Below are positions 35,227 through 43,941 of a stretch of DNA of 64,000 nucleotides, one piece after another. The stretch covers positions 496,001-560,000 of the forward strand of contig NZ_JALKAH010000002.1 in assembly GCF_023015625.1 (NCBI RefSeq). The letters run 5' to 3'. The position numbers and the translations under genes are program-made. Under the pieces are notes generated by a model. That model saw nothing but the letters and a program-made list of their open reading frames with translations. It ran no database searches and had not been told where the DNA came from. Positions within the stretch are counted from its first letter, which is position 1. Every line of letters begins with the position of its first letter. The stretch is from Yoonia sp. F2084L. Its GTDB lineage: Bacteria > Pseudomonadota > Alphaproteobacteria > Rhodobacterales > Rhodobacteraceae.

Positions 35227-36243
35227 TCAGATATTGCAGATATTCTGTAAGCTGACCCAATCGCTGTCGTTCAGGATCAACGGGATCGTGCGCTCAGTCA
35301 GCGGATCTGCACCCAGTTCCGGCATTGTGCCGGTGCGCGCATCGGCGGCAGCCAGATAGGGGGCTTGCGGTATTTCTGCGGCAGCCAGCGTGGCCCTGAG
35401 GATATCTGCGTCCGGTTGGGGTGCGTCACCTTGCAGAAGGGCTACTGCGTTTTCGCGCAGGATTGCGCTGGGGATTTCGCCTGTCGTTAGCAGACGGAAC
35501 GTTGTGCCAAGCCCCTCGCGGTGCAGCAAGCTTTCGAGCGGATCATCGTGGATGACCGCGGCACGCGCGGCGAGGATGAAACCCGCGGCGACCGCTGGGT
35601 CATCAGAGAGTTGCAAAATCCCATAATCCAGCACTGTCAGCCCGCCGGGCAGGGCGAGAGCCGCTTGCGGCAGGTTGGGAACGACGACAATACGCGCGGC
35701 GGTGTCGAGGCCGAAAAGCCGCTCGGCGAGGCTTGTGGCCGCATCGTTTGCGCGGGGTGACTGGCAGATAGCCCCTGTTTGGTCCTGTAGATAGCCCAAC
35801 ATCTCGATCCCGATTTCGGCCCGTTTGGGGGCGGGTACAACGGCAAGCGTCTGCCGGGTCAGCGCACCGGGTAACCAAAAGATCGCCAGCGCCAAAGTCA
35901 CGATGATGAATGCACCTGTCAGCCAATGGCGCAATTTTCCGGGATGCGGTTGGGCCTTGGCAAGGGCGCGGCGTACCTCCTCAATCGCGTCGATCATGGT
36001 GGTGTCCGCGATCTCTAGAATCTCGCTGGCGTCCTCATCAGGGGCATAGATCGCTGGCGTGTCCTCTGGGTTTTGCCGGATCAGCGCAGGCAAGGACCAA
36101 TGCGCCAAAGGGCTGCCAGTGGGGTCAGTGATGACCAGCGTCGCATCGCCAAATGAAATGGCAACATCGCGGCGCTGTCCATCAGGTTCGGCGCGCCAAA
36201 GCGCCTCGCTTTCCAGACGCACGTATCGGTCGAGTGCTGTCAT
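35227..36243 (-). CDS. Membrane protein resembling an inactive M48 peptidase
   Basis: A 338-residue protein. Residues 1-105 are soluble, one transmembrane helix follows (about 108-126), then a domain whose strand ALALPGGLTVLDYGILQLSD closely matches the ALPGG...N-x-GLL segment just before the zinc site of M48 peptidases. Where HExxH should follow, the sequence is FILAARAAVIHDDP, so the zinc site is missing. It is either a non-catalytic relative or convergent in appearance. The ATG at 36243 is chosen (GGGG upstream); a GTG at 36252 is in frame. It is convergent with upp. Confidence 0.6.
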   Translation of the reverse strand: MTALDRYVRLESEALWRAEPDGQRRDVAISFGDATLVITDPTGSPLAHWSLPALIRQNPEDTPAIYAPDEDASEILEIADTTMIDAIEEVRRALAKAQPHPGKLRHWLTGAFIIVTLALAIFWLPGALTRQTLAVVPAPKRAEIGIEMLGYLQDQTGAICQSPRANDAATSLAERLFGLDTAARIVVVPNLPQAALALPGGLTVLDYGILQLSDDPAVAAGFILAARAAVIHDDPLESLLHREGLGTTFRLLTTGEIPSAILRENAVALLQGDAPQPDADILRATLAAAEIPQAPYLAAADARTGTMPELGADPLTERTIPLILNDSDWVSLQNICNI

Positions 36244-36564
36244 GTGCCCCACTGCCCTTTTTGGCGCAGCGTAGCGGGCTGTGCGCGGATTGTCATGTTG
36301 GAAACGAAGAGCCAGCGACAGCGCGCTTTGCGGGGGTGGACCCTCCGGGGGAAGTTTGATTGGACGAAGAAAGGTGGAGGGTGCGCACTGACAACTTGCC
36401 CACTACAGGCGGATCGGTTCAGATCATTGTCAGTGCGACTTTCCACGTCACGGTCATCAACGCTTCCGCCTGTACCGTGCGGTTAGACTTAAGTGAGCAT
36501 GGTTAACAAACTTTTGACTTTCTTCGTCCAATCAAACTTCCGCCGGAGGCATCCGACCATTTGC
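36244..36564. other. Intergenic stretch with inverted-repeat element
   Basis: About 320 bases without a gene, between two genes on the minus strand. Most of it is taken up by a 208-base element with long terminal inverted repeats (separate entry). The part nearest 36244 should hold the promoter of the M48-like gene, but no good match was seen. Confidence 0.6.
36342..36549. repeat. 208-base element with 32-base terminal inverted repeats
   Basis: The left arm 36342-36373 and right arm 36518-36549 are reverse complements with one mismatch in 32 bases. The arm begins CCTCCGGCGGAAGTTTGATT, which resembles a motif frequently seen just after Rhodobacterales genes. Inside lie two further inverted pairs in interleaved order: GCACTGACAA (36385) with TTGTCAGTGC (36427), and ACAGGCGG (36405) with CCGCCTGT (36466). 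It could be a MITE-like element, a structured RNA, or a pair of gene-end motifs. Confidence 0.65.
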
Positions 36565-38190
36565 TCAGAGCGCCTTTGCCTGCTTTCTAAGCTCAAACTT
36601 CTGGATTTTCCCGGTTGATGTTTTGGGTAGCTCTTGGAACACCACCTTCTTGGGGCATTTGAAACCAGCCAGACGTTCGCGGGTGAAGGCGATGATTTCG
36701 GCCTCACTCGCCGTTGCGCCGTCTTTCAACTCAACAAAGGCGCAGGGCACCTCGCCCCATTTGTCGTCAGGCTTTGCCACCACCGCGCAGAGGTTAATCG
36801 CTGTGTGGTGCATCAATGCGCCTTCGACCTCGACCGAACTGATGTTTTCGCCGCCAGAGATGATGATGTCCTTGGCCCGATCCGAGATTTGGATCGACCC
36901 GCTGGGATGCTGAATGGCGAGGTCTTCGGAATGGAAGTAACCGCCAGCAAAGGCTTTCTCGGTCGCATTGGCGTTTTTGAGGTAGCCTTTCATCACCGCA
37001 TTCCCACGCATCACGATCTCACCCTGCGTGGCCCCATCGCGTGGAACTTGCCCCATCTTGTCATCCACAACAGTAACGTCTTCCATCATCGGGAAGGCGA
37101 CGCCCTGGCGTGCTTTTATGGCGGCTTGTTCATCTTCCGGCTGCGCATCCCATGCGTCATCCCAGATGCATTCGGTGACGTGACCATAGGTTTCGGTCAG
37201 CCCGTAAACCTGCTTGACGTTGAACCCCAGCTTGCCAATCGCGGCCAGCGTGGCGGGGGCGGGGGGCGCACCAGCGGTAAAAACCTCGACCGTGTGGTCG
37301 AAGGCGCGCCGTTCGTCATCCTTGGCGTTGACGATCAGGTTCAGCACAATGGGTGCCCCGCCGAAATGTGTGACGCCTTCGTCGCCAATTGCATCGTAGA
37401 CTGCCTTGGCCGAGATATCGCGGCAGCAGATCACAGTGCCGCCCAAGGCCGGCATCATCCATGTGTGATTCCAGCCGTTGCAGTGGAACAGCGGGACGAT
37501 TTGCAGATACCGCATAAACAGCGGCAGTTCCCAGCTGATCGGCGTGCCCATCGTCATCAGGTAAGCGCCGCGATGGTGATAGACGACGCCCTTGGGCCGC
37601 CCTGTGGTGCCGGAGGTGTAGTTCAGCGCGAGGCTTTCCCATTCGTCTTCGGGCAGCACCCAGGCGAACTCTGGATCACCAGTCGCCAGAAAGTCTTCGT
37701 AGTTTTGCTGTTCGGCCATCGCATGCACGCCCGCCTGATCATCGGGGACTTCGATGATCAGGGGGGCGGGGCCTTCGATCAATTCGATGGCGGCCATGGC
37801 CAGCGGCAGGAACTGGCTGTCGACCAAAGCGACCTTGGCTTCGCCGTGATCAAAGATGTAGGCGACCGTATCGACATCCAGCCGTGTGTTGATTGTGTTC
37901 AGCACCGCACCACAGGCAGGCACCCCAAAGGCGGCCTCTGACTGCGCAGGGATGTTTGGCAGGATTGTCGCGACCACATCGCCCGGTTTGACTCCAACCT
38001 TGGTGAGCGCGGACGCCAGTCGCGACACGCGGCGATAGTATTTCGCATAGGTCAGCCGGGTTTTTCCGTAGACAACGGCCTCCCGATCCGCAAAGATCAG
38101 GGCTGCCCGTTGTAAGTGAGACAATGGCGTGAGCGGCACATAATTGGCCGCTCTTTTGCCCAGTCCCGTTTCATCACGCATCCAACCCAT
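36565..38190 (-). CDS. Acyl-CoA synthetase (AMP-forming), medium/long-chain or DmdB-like
   Basis: A 541-residue ligase that activates a carboxylic acid to its CoA ester. Adenylation motif YTSGTTGRPKG, the A5-type motif YGLTETYGHVTE, HSEDLAIQHPSG and the C-terminal KTSTGKIQKFELR with the catalytic lysine are present. It belongs to the group that includes medium/long-chain fatty acid ligases and methylmercaptopropionate--CoA ligase DmdB of marine roseobacters; sequence alone does not separate them. The ATG at 38190 has GGGAGGGCG upstream; the longer frame to 38292 is not used. Confidence 0.85.
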   Translation of the reverse strand: MGWMRDETGLGKRAANYVPLTPLSHLQRAALIFADREAVVYGKTRLTYAKYYRRVSRLASALTKVGVKPGDVVATILPNIPAQSEAAFGVPACGAVLNTINTRLDVDTVAYIFDHGEAKVALVDSQFLPLAMAAIELIEGPAPLIIEVPDDQAGVHAMAEQQNYEDFLATGDPEFAWVLPEDEWESLALNYTSGTTGRPKGVVYHHRGAYLMTMGTPISWELPLFMRYLQIVPLFHCNGWNHTWMMPALGGTVICCRDISAKAVYDAIGDEGVTHFGGAPIVLNLIVNAKDDERRAFDHTVEVFTAGAPPAPATLAAIGKLGFNVKQVYGLTETYGHVTECIWDDAWDAQPEDEQAAIKARQGVAFPMMEDVTVVDDKMGQVPRDGATQGEIVMRGNAVMKGYLKNANATEKAFAGGYFHSEDLAIQHPSGSIQISDRAKDIIISGGENISSVEVEGALMHHTAINLCAVVAKPDDKWGEVPCAFVELKDGATASEAEIIAFTRERLAGFKCPKKVVFQELPKTSTGKIQKFELRKQAKAL

Positions 38191-38283
38191 GTCGCCCTCC
38201 CGCAGTGCCTGTCGCTTTGAGGGTTGAGTATTGCGCCATGTTGGTCGTTTTTGGAAGTCAGAATTAAGAAGGTGGATATTTCC

Positions 38284-39177
38284 ATGACCCAAGCCGTTGC
38301 CCCCACCCGTGCCGCCCTGACGATTTTGGCAGGTATGGCCGTGCTGGGGTTAAGCGATAACTTTATCCTTTACATCACCGATGCCAGTTCACTTTGGCAG
38401 TTTCACCTGCTGCGCAGTCTGGTTGCCTTGCTGATCATTGGCGCGGTGGCTGCATTGGGGCTGGGGGTGATCCGTCCCAAAAGGTTCGGCGCTGTTGCGG
38501 CGCGTAGCGCCATTCAGGGTATCTCCATGCTGATCTATTTTGGCTGTCTGGCCATTCTGCCGGTAGGCTTGGTTGTCGCAGGCTTCTTTACCGCGCCTCT
38601 GTTCGTGGCGTTGATTGCAGCCGTGTTTCAAGGCAAGCGGATCACGCCGCTGCATGCCTTTGCGATCCTGCTTGGGTTTACGGGCGCGCTGCTGGTCATC
38701 CGGCCCGATCCTGCCAATCTGGATCTGGTGGCCTTTCTGCCGATCGTGGCGGGTCTGTGCTATGCCATTGGTGCGGTTGCCACGCGGGCGTGGTGTGAGG
38801 GTGAGGGTACGCTTTCGCTGACTGCCGGTTTCTTTGTCGTGCTTGTGCTGATGGGGGCGGTGGGTTGTCTGATCTTCCCCGGCGCCGGGGCCGGGGCGGA
38901 TGGGTTTGCCAGCCGTGGCTGGATGCCGCTGAGCACCAGTATTTTCTTTTGGATCGCATTGCAGGCGATAGGCACGCTGATCGGGATCATGTGTTTATTC
39001 CGGGGCTATCAGATTGGCGAGGCAAGCTCGGTCGCGGTGTTTGAGTTTTCATTGCTGATCTTTGCCAGCGCATGGGCGTGGTATTTGTGGGATCAGGCGG
39101 TGACGCCATTGGCCTTGTTTGGCATGGCATTGATCGTGCTGTCGGGGATTGTGATCGCACTACGCAGGACGCCGTGA
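38284..39177 (+). CDS. EamA-family (DMT) transporter
   Basis: A 297-residue inner-membrane protein with ten hydrophobic segments in two EamA repeats, predicted to export a small metabolite of unknown identity. The end of repeat one, PLFVALIAAVFQGKRITPLH, is typical. The ATG at 38284 has AAGGTGG upstream; the frame back to 38224 is not supported. It is divergent from the acyl-CoA synthetase and convergent with fadJ, so it is expressed alone. Confidence 0.85.
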   Translation: MTQAVAPTRAALTILAGMAVLGLSDNFILYITDASSLWQFHLLRSLVALLIIGAVAALGLGVIRPKRFGAVAARSAIQGISMLIYFGCLAILPVGLVVAGFFTAPLFVALIAAVFQGKRITPLHAFAILLGFTGALLVIRPDPANLDLVAFLPIVAGLCYAIGAVATRAWCEGEGTLSLTAGFFVVLVLMGAVGCLIFPGAGAGADGFASRGWMPLSTSIFFWIALQAIGTLIGIMCLFRGYQIGEASSVAVFEFSLLIFASAWAWYLWDQAVTPLALFGMALIVLSGIVIALRRTP

Positions 39178-39188
39178 CCTGTGAAAAA

Positions 39189-39206
39189 CTTAGCTCCTAA
39201 GCTAAG
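39189..39206. terminator. Hairpin between convergent EamA and fadJ genes
   Basis: CTTAGCT at 39189-39195 pairs with AGCTAAG at 39200-39206, 12 bases after the EamA stop. On the plus strand the tract that follows (TGTCTTG) is only partly T-rich, so this is a moderate terminator candidate; on the minus strand it is followed by TTTTTCAC, which would serve fadJ. Confidence 0.55.
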
Positions 39207-39222
39207 TGTCTTGCCTGACAAG

Positions 39223-39249
39223 CGGCGCACCCCATCACAGGATGCGCCG
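39223..39249. terminator. Second hairpin near the end of fadJ
   Basis: CGGCGCA at 39223-39229 pairs with TGCGCCG at 39243-39249, eight bases after the fadJ stop. No T-run follows in either direction, so it may only stabilise the 3' end. Confidence 0.35.
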
Positions 39250-39256
39250 TATTGCC

Positions 39257-41455
39257 TTAGGCCGCTTTCGCAGCGGTGCCGAAACGCTTGTAAAAGTCCT
39301 GACCTTTGTCGGCCATCTCGCGCAGCAGGTCGGGCGTTTTGAAACGCTCGCCGAACTGTTCGGTCAGCTGGTCACACAGCTCGGCGGCATAAGGTGCGCC
39401 GATGATATCAAGCCAGCTGAACGGGCCACCGGACCAGGGTGCAAAGCCCCAGCCGAGGATCGCGCCAACGTCGCCTTCGCGGATGTCTTCCAGCACGCCT
39501 TCTTCCAGCGCGCGGACCGCTTCCAGCGTTTGTGCAAACAGCAGGCGATGCTGCACGGTGGTCAGATCAGGCTGTTCGTCAGCGACCGGGTATTGGGCGG
39601 CCAGCCCTTCCCAAAGACCGCCGCGCTTGCCCTTTTCATCGTAGCTGTAGAAACCCGCGTTGGATTTCCGGCCAAGGCGTTCTTGGTCAAACATCCAGAA
39701 CAGGACCTCGTCGACTTCACCGTCTGGGTAGGCGTCGCCCATCGCGGCTTTGGTCGCTTTGGCGATCTTCACGCCCAAATCGACAGAGGTTTCATCGACC
39801 AGTTGCAGCGGGCCGAGTGGCATGCCCACCAGTTTGGCGGCGTTTTCGATCAGTGCGGGTTCCACACCTTCCTTCACCATCCGAATGCCTTCGTTGATGT
39901 ATGGAATGATGCAGCGGTTGGCGTAGAAGAAACGTTCGTCGTTGACGACGATTGGCGTCTTCTTGATTTGGCGCACGAAGTCGAGCGCCTTGGCCACGGC
40001 CACATCGCCGGTTTCCTTACCCTTGATGATCTCGACCAGCAGCATCTTGTCGACAGGGCTGAAGAAGTGGATGCCAATGAACTTTTCAGGATCGTTTGAG
40101 GCTTTTGCCAGTTCCGTGATTGGCAAGGTAGATGTATTGGTGGCAAAGATGCAGTCGGGGCCAGTGACGGCTTGCACCTTGGCAGTGACGTCCGCCTTCA
40201 CGCCCACATCCTCGAACACCGCTTCAACGATCAGATCGCAACCTTTCAGCGCGTCATAATCGGTAGTCGCGTTGATCAAGCCCAGCACGGCATCTTTCTT
40301 TTCCTGTGTGACCTTCTTGCGGGCCATGCCTTTGTCGAGATGCGCGGTGGTGTAGGACTTACCCTTGTCTGCGGCTTCCTGTGTGCTGTCGATCAGCACA
40401 ACTTCGATGCTAGCCAGCGCGGATACCAGCGAGATACCCGCGCCCATCATACCCGCGCCAATGACGCCAACCTTCTTGACCTTCTGGTCGGGGGCTTCGG
40501 GGCGGTTCGCACCTTTTTCCAAAGCTTCTTTATTGATGAAGAGGCTGCGGATCATGGCTGAGGACGAGGGGTTCATCAGGACGTTGGTGAACCAGCGGGC
40601 CTCAATCTTGATGGCGGTATCGAAAGGCACCAATGCGCCTTCATAGACAGCCGACAGCAGCGCCTTGGCGGCCGGATAGACGCCTTGGGTCTTGCCGTTG
40701 ACCATGGCAGAGGCGCCAACGAAGGTCATGAAACCGGCAGGGTGATAGGGGGCGCCACCGGGCATCTTGTAACCCTTTTCGTCCCATGGTTTGACGATTG
40801 ATGGCTCGGACAGGACCCATGCTTTCGCGGCAGACAGCAGCTCGTCGGCAGGGACGACTTCATCCACGACACCAGCAGCCTTGGCCTTCTTGGGGTCATT
40901 CAACTTACCCTCAAGCAAGAGCGGCGAGGCACCCATCGCGCCCAGCTTGCGTGACAGACGTGTTGTGCCGCCCGCACCGGGGAAGATACCAACAAGGATT
41001 TCTGGCAGGCCGATTTTGGCCTTCGGGTTATCAGCGGCAAAGATGCGGTGACAGGCCAGTGGAATTTCCAGACCAATCCCAAGGGCAGTGCCGGGCAGGG
41101 CGCAAGCAATCGGCTTGCCGCCTTTGTTGGTCTTGGGGTCCATGCCCGCGCGTTCGATCTTGCGCAGCACAGCGTGCATGTTCATCACACCTTCGAACAG
41201 GCCACGCGCTGGATCATCGCCCGCGCTTTCTTTCATCCTGGCGATGATGTTGAGGTCCATACCACCGGCAAAAGAGCCTTCCTTGCCGGATGTGATGATC
41301 ACACCCTTGATGGCATCATCGGCCAGCGCCTGATCCACAAGCGCGTCCAGATCAAGGAAACCCTGCTGGTTCATAACGTTCATGGATTTGCCAACAGTGT
41401 CCCAGACGATGGTGGCAACGCCGTCGGCGTCTGTGCTCATGGTGAAATCGGTCAT
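39257..41455 (-). CDS. fadJ: Fatty-acid oxidation complex alpha subunit
   Basis: A 732-residue bifunctional enzyme: residues 1 to about 300 form the enoyl-CoA hydratase (crotonase) domain with SGKEGSFAGGMDLN, and the rest is 3-hydroxyacyl-CoA dehydrogenase with the NAD motif GAGMMGAGIS and the signature IGIHFFSPVDKMLLVEIIKG. It performs the second and third steps of beta-oxidation. It is the last gene of a minus-strand group that includes the thiolase and acyl-CoA dehydrogenase. The name fadJ rather than fadB is chosen by habit for roseobacters; the two cannot be separated here. Confidence 0.93.
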   Translation of the reverse strand: MTDFTMSTDADGVATIVWDTVGKSMNVMNQQGFLDLDALVDQALADDAIKGVIITSGKEGSFAGGMDLNIIARMKESAGDDPARGLFEGVMNMHAVLRKIERAGMDPKTNKGGKPIACALPGTALGIGLEIPLACHRIFAADNPKAKIGLPEILVGIFPGAGGTTRLSRKLGAMGASPLLLEGKLNDPKKAKAAGVVDEVVPADELLSAAKAWVLSEPSIVKPWDEKGYKMPGGAPYHPAGFMTFVGASAMVNGKTQGVYPAAKALLSAVYEGALVPFDTAIKIEARWFTNVLMNPSSSAMIRSLFINKEALEKGANRPEAPDQKVKKVGVIGAGMMGAGISLVSALASIEVVLIDSTQEAADKGKSYTTAHLDKGMARKKVTQEKKDAVLGLINATTDYDALKGCDLIVEAVFEDVGVKADVTAKVQAVTGPDCIFATNTSTLPITELAKASNDPEKFIGIHFFSPVDKMLLVEIIKGKETGDVAVAKALDFVRQIKKTPIVVNDERFFYANRCIIPYINEGIRMVKEGVEPALIENAAKLVGMPLGPLQLVDETSVDLGVKIAKATKAAMGDAYPDGEVDEVLFWMFDQERLGRKSNAGFYSYDEKGKRGGLWEGLAAQYPVADEQPDLTTVQHRLLFAQTLEAVRALEEGVLEDIREGDVGAILGWGFAPWSGGPFSWLDIIGAPYAAELCDQLTEQFGERFKTPDLLREMADKGQDFYKRFGTAAKAA

Positions 41456-41516
41456 ATTTGTCGTTCCTTTGTGTCGGGGGCTCTTGACGCGGTGTCGCGG
41501 CGGCCCGGCCTATGGA

Positions 41517-41984
41517 TTAATTCGTGGGTTCCGGGCGGTGGGATGCATCCGCCCGGCTGATTGCAAGTGCTTGGCCATTCGAGGCTTCGAGTGCATATTC
41601 GCCGCCTGTCACCTTCCAGTTGCCGTCGATCATCTTGAGAACTGAGAATACCGGATAAGGTTCGTTCAGGCGTTTCCCGTCCTGCAGCAGTTCAGTTACA
41701 TGGGTCGATTCGATCATGCTGGGTGCCTTGAACTCTGCCGCAACAACGGTGCGGTACATATGGGTCACGCCCATCGCCGTGAGGTGTTCGTGCATCCCAT
41801 CAAAGGCGCGCCGCATATCATCCACTGTTTCCATGTGAACTGGCCCGGCCATCGTCGCCATGACCTGCGGCGCATGAAAGACAGCCGCAAAGGCATCAAA
41901 GTCACCAGACATCAAGGCATTGCCTGTGGTCTCCAGCAATGCCTCTGCGATATCTTTTGCGGCAATCTGTGCGTCGGTGGGCAT
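41517..41984 (-). CDS. SnoaL-like (NTF2-fold) protein
   Basis: A 155-residue small protein. Its layout of N-terminal helices followed by [20 protein letters not shown] and a sheet region fits the SnoaL/NTF2-like fold, often used for small ligands or minor enzymes; no catalytic residues can be named. The ATG at 41984 lies four bases after the fadA stop, so it is in the same transcript as the thiolase; the long frame upstream is a shadow of fadA. A place between thiolase and fadJ suggests an accessory role in fatty-acid breakdown. Confidence 0.7.
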   Translation of the reverse strand: MPTDAQIAAKDIAEALLETTGNALMSGDFDAFAAVFHAPQVMATMAGPVHMETVDDMRRAFDGMHEHLTAMGVTHMYRTVVAAEFKAPSMIESTHVTELLQDGKRLNEPYPVFSVLKMIDGNWKVTGGEYALEASNGQALAISRADASHRPEPTN

Positions 41985-41988
41985 TCGA

Positions 41989-43200
41989 TCAGACCCGCTC
42001 GATGATTGTGGCTGCCCCCATGCCAGAGGCGATGCAAAGCGTAGCAAGGCCCGTGCCTTTGCCGGTCCGTTCCAACTCATCCAGCAGCGTGCCGATGATG
42101 ATCGCGCCAGTGGCCCCCAACGGGTGACCCATCGCGATAGAGCCGCCGTTGACGTTGACCTTGCTGTTGTCGACGTCGAAAGCCTGCATGAAACGCAGCA
42201 CGACTGAGGCGAAAGCTTCGTTGACTTCGAACAGGTCGATGTCGCTGATGGACATGCCACTGTCTGCCATGATCTTTTCGGTCACCGGCACCGGGCCGGT
42301 CAGCATGATGGTCGGATCGGTGCCAATCTTGGCCGTCGCACGGATCACAGCGCGCGGTTTGATGCCCATTGCTTCGCCATATTCCTTGGACCCGATCAGA
42401 ACGCCCGCGGCGCCGTCCACGATACCAGAGGAGTTACCTGCGTGGTGGATGTGGTTGATCTTTTCCAAATGCGGGTACTTCATGAGTGCCACTTTATCAA
42501 AGCCCGGCATGACCTCACCCATCGCTTGGAACGCGGGGTTCAGACCACCCAGCGACTGCATGTCAGTGCCGGGGCGCATGTATTCGTCATGATCCAGAAT
42601 GGCCAAACCGTTCACATCGCGCACAGGTACGATGGACTTGTCGAAACGTTTGTCGTCCCACGCCGCCTTGGCACGCTTTTGGCTTTCCATAGCGAGCTGG
42701 TCGGCATCGTCACGAGAGAAGCCATACTCGGTGGCGATGATATCAGCAGAGATACCCTGCGGGACAAAGTAGGTGTCCATTGCAATGGAGGGATCAACCG
42801 CAATCGCCGCACCGTCCGAACCCATCGCCACACGGCCCATCATCTCAACACCGCCAGCGATATAGGCTTGGCCAGCGCCGCCTTTCACTTGGTTTGCCGC
42901 AAGGTTCACGGCTTCCATGCCCGAGGCGCAGAAACGGTTGATGGCAAGGCCGGGGATCGACTGATCCAGATCAGAGGCCAGCACTGCCGTCCGCGCAAGG
43001 CAACCGCCCTGTTCGCCGACTTGGGTCACGTTGCCCCAGATCACATCCTCAACGGCATGGCCTTCGAGGTTATTCCGTTCTTTCAGGGCATTCAGCACGC
43101 CAGCGGACAGGCGCGCAGATGTCACCTCATGCAGGCTGCCGTCTTTGCGGCCTTTGCCGCGCGGGGTGCGGATGGCGTCATAGATATAGGCTTCGGTCAT
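41989..43200 (-). CDS. fadA: Acetyl-CoA C-acyltransferase (3-ketoacyl-CoA thiolase)
   Basis: A 403-residue thiolase for the last step of beta-oxidation. The nucleophile cysteine is in [11 protein letters not shown], the active-site histidine in GHPLGATGA, and the second cysteine in [10 protein letters not shown] near the C-terminus. A ribosome site GGAGGACC precedes the start. It is the functional partner of fadJ, which lies 530 bases downstream. Confidence 0.94.
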   Translation of the reverse strand: MTEAYIYDAIRTPRGKGRKDGSLHEVTSARLSAGVLNALKERNNLEGHAVEDVIWGNVTQVGEQGGCLARTAVLASDLDQSIPGLAINRFCASGMEAVNLAANQVKGGAGQAYIAGGVEMMGRVAMGSDGAAIAVDPSIAMDTYFVPQGISADIIATEYGFSRDDADQLAMESQKRAKAAWDDKRFDKSIVPVRDVNGLAILDHDEYMRPGTDMQSLGGLNPAFQAMGEVMPGFDKVALMKYPHLEKINHIHHAGNSSGIVDGAAGVLIGSKEYGEAMGIKPRAVIRATAKIGTDPTIMLTGPVPVTEKIMADSGMSISDIDLFEVNEAFASVVLRFMQAFDVDNSKVNVNGGSIAMGHPLGATGAIIIGTLLDELERTGKGTGLATLCIASGMGAATIIERV

Positions 43201-43227
43201 AGGGTCCTCCGGGTATTTGGGTCCGCG

Positions 43228-43854
43228 TTAGCCAAGGGCGCGCGGCATCAGGTCATAGGGGTGTTTCCAACCGGGCTGATCTGCGATTGCAGTCAGCCAA
43301 CGGTTGATATTGGGGTAATCGGCGCGGTCGAAGGTGAAATCTTCGGTGTAAAACAGGTAACCAGCGCAGGCGATATCGGCGATCGTGATCTCCTCACCTG
43401 CCAGCCAGTTGCGACCGTCCAGATGGGTCTCCATCACCTTGAGGGCAGAGGCGAGGCGCATCGCCATGAAACTATTCACATCTGCGTTTCGCTTGTCTTC
43501 CGGCAGGAAGTTCATGTTGAACCGCAGGGGCCCCGCAACGCCAGACACTTTGTGGTTATCAAAGAACATCCAGCGCAGCACTTCGCGGCGTTCAGCGGCG
43601 GAACGACCGCCCAGTTTGCCAGTTTTGGAGCTGATGTAATCTTGGATCACGCCGGATTGGGTCAGGATCATATCGCCGTCCTCAAGCACAGGCACTTCGC
43701 CCATGACGTTGAGCGCGCGAAACTCGGGGCTGCGGCCTTCACCTTTGAAAAAATCAACAAAAACAGGTTCCCACTCGGCATCAGCGAGGGTCAGGGTCAA
43801 GGCTGCTTTGTAAGCGTTTCCGCTTTCAGCAAAGCAATGTAGTTTCATGGTCAT
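43228..43854 (-). CDS. Glutathione S-transferase family protein
   Basis: A 208-residue protein with an N-terminal thioredoxin-like domain (MKLHCFAESGNAYKAALTL, then EVPVLEDGDMILTQSG, the cis-proline and glutathione-binding Ser/Asp-type site) and a helical C-terminal domain. The ATG at 43854 has GGAGG at good spacing; 43848 is the alternative. The substrate is unknown. Its place between the dehydrogenase and thiolase genes is notable and suggests detoxification of reactive acyl intermediates, which is inference. Confidence 0.85.
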   Translation of the reverse strand: MTMKLHCFAESGNAYKAALTLTLADAEWEPVFVDFFKGEGRSPEFRALNVMGEVPVLEDGDMILTQSGVIQDYISSKTGKLGGRSAAERREVLRWMFFDNHKVSGVAGPLRFNMNFLPEDKRNADVNSFMAMRLASALKVMETHLDGRNWLAGEEITIADIACAGYLFYTEDFTFDRADYPNINRWLTAIADQPGWKHPYDLMPRALG

Positions 43855-43941
43855 CTTGCAGGCCTCCCAACCCAAGCGGGGGATTTCCTGGGTGTGGAAA
43901 TCCGGTAAGGGCGCGTTGAAATCAACGCGCCCTTGCAGAGC

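Noticed and set aside
36634-37941. 435-codon plus-strand frame opposite the acyl-CoA synthetase
   Set aside because: Shadow; no family pattern, while the minus frame has full synthetase motifs.
42442-43842. 466-codon plus-strand frame opposite fadA and the GST gene
   Set aside because: Shadow of two well-supported genes on the minus strand.
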